Source: Adiantum capillus-veneris | Taxonomy: Eukaryota; Streptophyta; Polypodiopsida; Polypodiales; Pteridaceae | NCBI GenBank assembly: GCA_014529385.2 | Contig: CM043964.1 | Location: 106,330,087 to 106,394,086, forward strand | Direction: 5' to 3' | DNA: 64,000 bases | In this document: in pieces, positions 58,464-64,000 of the stretch | Numbering within the stretch: position 1 is the first letter of the stretch | Layout of the letters: each line of letters opens with the position of its first letter | The notes under the pieces: generated by a model | Told to the model about the DNA's origin: nothing | What the model saw: only the letters and a program-made list of their open reading frames with translations | Databases searched by the model: none | Program-made: the position numbers and the translations under genes

Positions 58464-59368
58464 TGTTGAGCCGAAGGACAACACAGCCACACTTTTGCAA
58501 CTATTCATTGTAATAAATGTCTTACCGACATTATTTTTCATTGAGCCAATCATTTGTAATTAGCGGGACTCGATTGAGTTTCCAGATTGTATTCCATTCA
58601 AGTAGGGAAGATAGTTGTGCCCGCATTTGTAAGTAGAGATTATTTCACACCTCCAAGGCTGAGGTATAAAAGCCAACTTTTGTAAACCTAAGGGAGACTT
58701 ATCATTAATCAAAGGTTGAGTTTTTGAGCGCCGTGACTGTGTCTGAGAGAGAGTGAGAGAGAGAGAGAGCCTTATCCTCTTGCTACGCGAGCTACGGAGC
58801 CGCCATTGGAGAAGCGACACCACCATTGTGTTAGCAACGGCGAGGGCTACGCACCAATACCAAGTGTGAGTGCATTCGGCTTCTACGCGAGGTGAGCTCC
58901 CACGAGCTTCTTTGTGAATTCAACGTGCTATATATCGATAGAACCGCAACGAGTAGAACTACACATTAGAACCATCGAAGTCGAGATTTGGTGACCTGTA
59001 ATTTTTGGCCTGTCTTCATACGCGATTACCGCATGGAGTGTTTGCAGGTTGAGATTAGAGTGTAAATTCATAGGGTACTGTCCTTACGTGGTGTATAGAC
59101 TCCCCTTTGAGTTTGAGGCTGATTCGATGACTTTTGATCATGTTTCGGATAGCGTTTGCTGGTAGGACGGATTTCAGTCATTTACGTTTTTAGAACTTAG
59201 ATTTGATTTCCTTGGTAGTGATTGTCTGTAAAAGGTCGAGTAGGTGATTGACACCCATCTATTTGTTTCTATGCGCCTGCAAGTCAAGCTCCATCCTCGT
59301 CTGACATTCTTGTTTGTTGGTTGAGTTCTCGCTATTACAACATCCGCTAGCAGCGTAACCACCCAACA
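58464..59368 (+). repeat. 3' LTR of element Y
   Basis: 905 bp, starts TGTTGAGCC after the polypurine tract and ends CCCAACA. Compared with the 5' LTR it lacks about 20 bases near 58915 and has scattered substitutions. Confidence 0.92.
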
Positions 59369-59373
59369 ATTGC

Positions 59374-60295
59374 CAAATTGATGGATTTCATGTCTTCAGA
59401 AGTTAGAACCACCATCGTGTCCAAACTATATAAAGACCCTGAGCTAGTCTCAGCTCTTCTAGCCTTCCTCAATGGAGAACTAAAGTTTGGGCTACCACAA
59501 TTTTCACAGATGGATGGAGATGGGGAGATGCCAATAGAGGAGGAACACTTAGATCCACAACCCAACCTAGATGAGAACCTTGTTATAGAAATACATGTTA
59601 ACAAGTTGGGACAATACTTTGAGGGTGATGAATCCAATGCGACCATACCAATCACTACTAAGGGATTAATTGTGAAGGGAATCCTTGATGGTGGAGCTGG
59701 GGTTAGCATTGTGACTAAAAATTGCTGGGAAACTATAGGAAGACCTCACCTTGCGACCACAACCATAGTAGTGAAGATGGCCAATGGGTCTATTGTTAAA
59801 CCTATTGGGATGCTAGAAGATCTCAATATCAAGGTCTTTGGACATAAAATAAGAGTTACCTTCACTGTATGGATTTCTCCAAGCACACTATTGCATCGGA
59901 GATGATCTTAGGACGTCCTTTCATGAGGGAAGCAAAAATGGTGCATGACTTGTCTAAGAACCATGTCTACCTTCAGTTCCAAGATTATGTCATTCGAGTG
60001 GATCTTGTGACGGGTCGAGCACATCCTCTAGGAAACAGGTTTATAATTGATCATAGATCTGACACCACAGTTCACTCGGCCCCATTGCAGTATTGTTACA
60101 CGTGTAAAGCGGACACTGATGTTGGGGAAGATTCTCCTTATATGGATGTACTACCTGGGATGACTGAGTCGGACAATGTGGATTGGGTCTACCTAGCAGA
60201 AACCATAGACACTTGGGGAAATAGGGGGACGACCTGGGTAACACCCGAGGGGGATGAAATTCCACCACTCGTACACTTAAATATGCTATAAGCAA
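59374..60295 (+). pseudogene. Retropepsin region of element X
   Basis: Continues the X frame after Y. It starts with a helical segment (MDFMSSEVRTTIVSKLYKD), then INKLGQYFEG-like NKLGQYFEGDESNATIP and the active site GILDGGAGVSIVTK (59687-59701: DGG instead of DSG, catalytic Asp kept). Then VKMANGSIVKPIGMLEDLNI, a frame shift near 59870, and MILGRPFMREAKMVHDLS. The fold and order match Y and B. The downstream part to 60291 (WVYLAETIDTWGN) is X-specific. The frame shift inactivates this copy. Confidence 0.85.
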
Positions 60296-60985
60296 TGCAT
60301 ATAGCTTCTGACAAGACTCATCCTAATATAACAAAGAAAACATACAAGTGGGTCCCTAAAGCTTCTTTAGGGACAATAGCTAGTGCTAAAAGATAGAAGC
60401 CTAGTAAGAGACATCCCACTCGCTCCAAGAAATGTAAGAAAACGTGGCAGTGGATTCCTCAATGACTATTGGAAGCCCAAGGCTACTATCAAGGAAATGA
60501 TCAAATCTGGGTGCCAAAACATAGATTGTGTTCTTACTTGTCACCTGACCCATGTGAGACCGATCCCGTAGCTCCAAAACAAATCAACGATCGTGGAAAG
60601 AAAAAAGTCACAGAATGCTACACACCCGCTCCAGAGCTAGTTTGGGTACCGAAGAAAGAACGATTTTGTTCCACCTAGCTCAGGAAGGGGGGAGTCCCAT
60701 GAAGCTTCTAGCTCCTCATGTAATGCATCCATAGAGGTAAAAGCTTCTCCACATCCTCCACCTACAATAGTGGACCTCCATAAAGCTACAAAGGAATCCA
60801 CACCTCCCATTGTTCAATTATTACCTGATGCACTACTTCAAGTTCGTTCATGGGAGAGTACCTTACCACCCTTGCAACTGGACGAGGCACCTAAGGTAAT
60901 AGAAAACTACTCGCAAAAATCCTCACCTATTACCAACTGGAACAATTGGTTTCAAAGGGTGACGACATCATTCCAAAAGGTATGA
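60296..60985 (+). pseudogene. C-terminal W-P-K tail of element X
   Basis: Broken frames with the motifs TYKWVPKASLGT, WQWIPQ, LEAQGYYQGNDQIWVPK and PELVWVPKKERF, then a Ser/Pro-rich part and NWNNWFQRVTTSFQKV at the end. The motifs match the Y tail, including QGYYxGNxQIW. The tail follows the protease directly, where RT would begin in an autonomous element. Confidence 0.65.
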
Positions 60986-62605
60986 TCTAACCGAGGGGGG
61001 AGTTTTTGCTGACAATCATCATTCACTCACTCTCCTCTCAACCTTCCTCCCTGACCTCTTAATCTCCAATCTTAGGGAATGTATATATAAAGCCTTATAC
61101 TAACAAAAAACAAAAATAATAAAGAGCAAGAGCAATTAGCAAACGAGTATGCACAATAAAAGTCAACACATTGACCCAGACCTACACATTCACATCCGGT
61201 ACAGTGAAACAGAAACCTATGTCATCAAACACCTTTGATCCTCAGCACTCGAGTGATGGAGGGTAGGTAAGATTAGTACGATAGGAGTGTTTCTATTTTA
61301 GAGTTTAGTGATTAGCAAAGTTCTTTTTTCCCACTTATATGCCTCTTAGAGGTATTCTTTGTGTTTTCTAGTGTGTACAGGAACGTGTTGCTGTGGTTAG
61401 GATTTGGACCTTCATGGGATCTTTCTCTCGTTCACACTTCAAATCAAGCGTGACCATCAACACAAACAGGTGTTTCTTGTCCATTAACATTTCCCCTTAT
61501 CTTTTTGCATCCATGTTTGTCTGCTTTAATTGTGATTGGTAGCATAATATTCAGTACATTTTCTTAGTACCAAACATTAAATTCAATGTAATATTTTGTC
61601 ATAAGCACTTGTCTAGGTTTAAAAAGAAAGCAATCTGACTAAGTTAGTTTGACCAAGCTAGGTGTTAGAGATCTTCTTTTAATACCATGGAGAATGCCTT
61701 CCTAATAATCAATGGTTACTTAAGTTCTTAATCCGATTTAGGCAGCATTGTGTGAAATGTACTACGGCTTTCTAGTGGGCTTAGTCCCTATTGACCTTTA
61801 GCTTAAGTATTATAAAGGGAGTTTACTAGTGTGATGAGCTTGGGGAGGGTAACAGTGTTATATGACCCCCCAAAGTTATAAAATTAAAATGCTAAAAACG
61901 AATAAACAAAAAAATCAAGTGCCACAGTGTAAATTCTTAAGCTGCACGAGAAATCTCAGCTTGATTTGGTACTTCACTCACATGTATCGCCTATGGTACT
62001 AGAGCCCTAGAGGTTCCCAGTGTGGGCACTTTTCCTTGAAAAAGCAAAAAACCCAAGGCATACAAAATAAGCACACACATCAAAATTGAATCACTGTGAA
62101 AAGACTTTGGGGGGTCAAAGAAAAGGTAATCAGTGATTTCATGAGAAATTCCTTTTATTGTAGCTTAACTACAAGGTCTTCTAGGTATAGCCTCTAGTCA
62201 GCCCTCTAACATAAAATACTTGGCTTTCGCGATTAAACAACTTAATTGACCAGAGAAAATTAAGAAGCTTACCCATGGTATTAATAGTCGATCTCTAGTG
62301 CCTTTCGATCGTTAAATTAGCGACCCTAGACTTGCTTAATTTTTTACCTTTACATCTGTTTATGCATTTGATTATATTGCAATTTAATCTTTATTGCTGA
62401 CAAATGGTTTAAAATTCTGCTACCAATCAAATTGTCTGCCTACAACTGCATATGCTTTTTAATCGCTTATGAGAATACAATTACTGTGCCAATGTTGTTT
62501 GATTTTGCAATGAACTGAAGAAGGCTAAGGACATTCATCTCAAATGCTCTTCCACCTCGACGAAAAAGCTTCAACTCAATAGCTTCCGAGGACGGAATCT
62601 ACATC
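60986..62605 (+). other. 3' untranslated region of element X
   Basis: 1.6 kb without coding signal, palindromes or repeats that I can see. Confidence 0.6.
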
Positions 62606-62618
62606 AGGAAGGGGGGCA
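62606..62618 (+). promoter_or_regulatory. Polypurine tract of element X
   Basis: AGGAAGGGGGGCA directly precedes the 3' LTR; such tracts prime plus-strand DNA synthesis. Confidence 0.85.
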
Positions 62619-62935
62619 TGTTCCTCACGGCTCACAGACACCATATCAACTACAACGGACGTTGTATTATTTACTTGGTAGAGTCAGGTACCGGGCTTGT
62701 CGGTCCGATAGGAAAAGGGTAAGAGTGATCGCCGATGAGAGGCGCACTCTAACTAGAACATTCAAGGGATTAGTTGGCTAAGCATGGGCGCCCAAGTGTG
62801 AATGGGGCGAGCTCATATAAAAGTCAACTAAACCTAAAATTCACTCATTCTTTCATTTGTGCAATTGAAGAGTGCTCTTGCTCCATCTCCATCTTCTTCT
62901 TTTTCATATCCTTGTGTGTGTGTGTGTATGCGTGA

Positions 62936-62978
<43 letters not shown>

Positions 62979-63219
62979 TGAGTGATCGAGCATTGCGGCG
63001 GCACGACGACGGCGAGGCGGTTGAGCGTGGCGTAGCGACGTCTCCCTCTTCTTCGCGGCGAGGAATCCTTCATGACAGGAAGCATAGAGCAGTGAGTGAC
63101 ACACCAACGCCATCTTTGAGCTTACTAGTTTAGGCTTGTTGTGTGCTTGGAGCCATTTGCGGCTCGCACACAGTGTATCGGCAAGTTCCTTGCATTGACA
63201 CGTGCGACATATGCGCACA
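62619..63219 (+). repeat. 3' LTR of element X
   Basis: 601 bp, starts TGTTCCTCACGG and ends GCGCACA. It shares TATA box (about 62816) and GA tract (about 62954-62978) with the 5' LTR and has an additional CA tract. Confidence 0.92.
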
Positions 63220-63224
63220 GTCAA

Positions 63225-64000
63225 TCCATGGGATGAAGCTGACTTGACTAGTGCATAGAGGCTACAAGAGGTTGTCAATCTCTCCAAAAACAACTAAAAA
63301 CTAGCATCTAACTCAAGTTACACTCAAGTGACTGAACTCACCAAAAGCCAATCGCTCATCGGCAAACAAATCACGTCCGTTACAACATCAAATGATATCC
63401 AAACACAACAAAACTTCTAGGACATGTTTATAAGACCTAAGCACACATGCTTATGGTCTCAAACCCCACTTTAGGTCAGGTTCCAAAATCGCGATTATTA
63501 AAAGCAATGGATTTTTGACCTAGTCGTTTTTGACCCAGAATGCATCTAAATGCTTAGCAATGATGCCCCAATACCCCGCCTATGCTTAGTTTTTTATTTG
63601 AAAGTGTAAATTTCTAGTTATGATGAAATTAGGCCGCAGATCGGCGATGCAAAAAGCTACGAATTACTATGAACTGCTTACGTCAATGCATAGAGCTCTT
63701 ACCTGGGGTTGCAATGCAACAAACGCGACTGCAATGTGACAACTGGGGAGGGAGTAGGAAGCGCGAGAAGGAGAGGAGTGCTATGTATTTCATTATCCAA
63801 AACTTGAAAATAACTTACAAAAATTGGCCTTTATACCTTAGCCAAGGTTTTTGGTGGTCAAAACTAATAATCTGGGAGTTCTACCAAAGATGGGTAATGA
63901 TAAGCTGATACAATCTGGAAGCTTGTAGCCCCGGCTCATTAATTACAGAGTTTATCTGAGAAAATAGGAATTACAATGTTCTCAATTTATCAAAATAATA
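63225..64000 (-). repeat. Element H: LTR of the B family, right piece (runs off the window)
   Basis: Continues the LTR interrupted by X. It matches 17753-18530 along its whole length, including AGCACACATGCTTATGGTC and a half palindrome ATCGCGATTATTA at about 63490. The small frame at 63669-63908 is not a gene. Confidence 0.85.

Larger units (their letters stand above)
47074..59368 (+). mobile_element. Element Y: gag-protease-only LTR retrotransposon inserted in X
   Basis: LTRs 47074-48001 and 58464-59368, PBS, polypurine tract GCGGAGGGGGGGGAG (58449-58463) and ATTGC duplication. Coding region 50422-55559: gag, zinc knuckles, protease, a second protease-like segment and a W-P-K tail. No RT, RNase H or integrase. 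Long untranslated parts on both sides carry palindrome arrays. Close similarity of the LTRs suggests a fairly recent insertion. Confidence 0.93.
41940..63219 (+). mobile_element. Element X: gag-protease-only LTR retrotransposon, split by Y
   Basis: LTRs at 41940-42522 and 62619-63219, a PBS, a polypurine tract and a perfect GTCAA duplication define it. Without Y it is about 8.98 kb. Coding: gag with zinc knuckles (43365-47068) and, after Y, protease and a C-terminal tail (59374-60985). No RT, RNase H or integrase lies in either half. The long 3' untranslated part is 60986-62605. Confidence 0.92.

Overview
The window is a stack of retrotransposons from a land-plant nuclear genome; I see no intact host gene. 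Evidence for a plant: PPR-protein fragments with the plant signature DMYAKCGA, a Ty1/copia element with the plant initiator-tRNA-Met primer site, and Ty3/gypsy elements whose primer sites resemble the tRNA-Asp site of the Athila/Tat group. The style of the PPR fragments and the density of decayed elements suggest a large-genome seedless plant such as a fern; this is inference, not proof.

Layout. 1-1457: partial LTR of family A. 1498-8542: element A, with ~2.2 kb LTRs that each carry a piece of a PPR gene, around a decayed gag-like region. 8543-18575 (minus): element B, an Athila/Tat-like gypsy with gag, nucleocapsid, protease, RT, RNase H and half an integrase, then a leader with 22-bp palindromes, PBS and LTR. 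19133-22852 (minus): element C, a short copia with two LTRs, PBS and a perfect 5-bp target duplication (GGGTC). 22858-26035: no recognised gene, a 4 x 96-bp tandem repeat. 26036 to about 29330: integrase/chromodomain end and 3' LTR of chromovirus D. 29341-34479: a second PPR fragment and a pair of ~1.35-kb direct repeats (E). 34480-36565: mostly unassigned. 36566-39581: gag-only element F, inserted in another copy of E. 40398-41867: 5' half of gypsy G, broken in its RT.

From 41868 to the end there is a clear nest: G is interrupted by an LTR of the B family (H), H by element X (41940-63219, target duplication GTCAA), and X by element Y (47074-59368, target duplication ATTGC). Removing Y and one ATTGC takes out exactly 12,300 bp and keeps the X gag-protease frame open across the join. 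X and Y have LTRs, PBS, polypurine tract, gag, two zinc knuckles and a retropepsin, but no RT, RNase H or integrase. They resemble B in gag-protease, so B-like autonomous elements may have mobilised them.

The most interesting signals are the repeated CGCG-centred palindromes in the untranslated regions of Y and, with a different sequence, of B; a possible second, catalytically altered retropepsin-like domain in Y; a C-terminal tail in X and Y built from repeated W-[VI]-P-K motifs; zinc knuckles one residue shorter than usual; and a PPR gene piece carried inside the LTRs of element A. Coordinates of LTR tips for X, Y and C are exact to the base; other boundaries are approximate.
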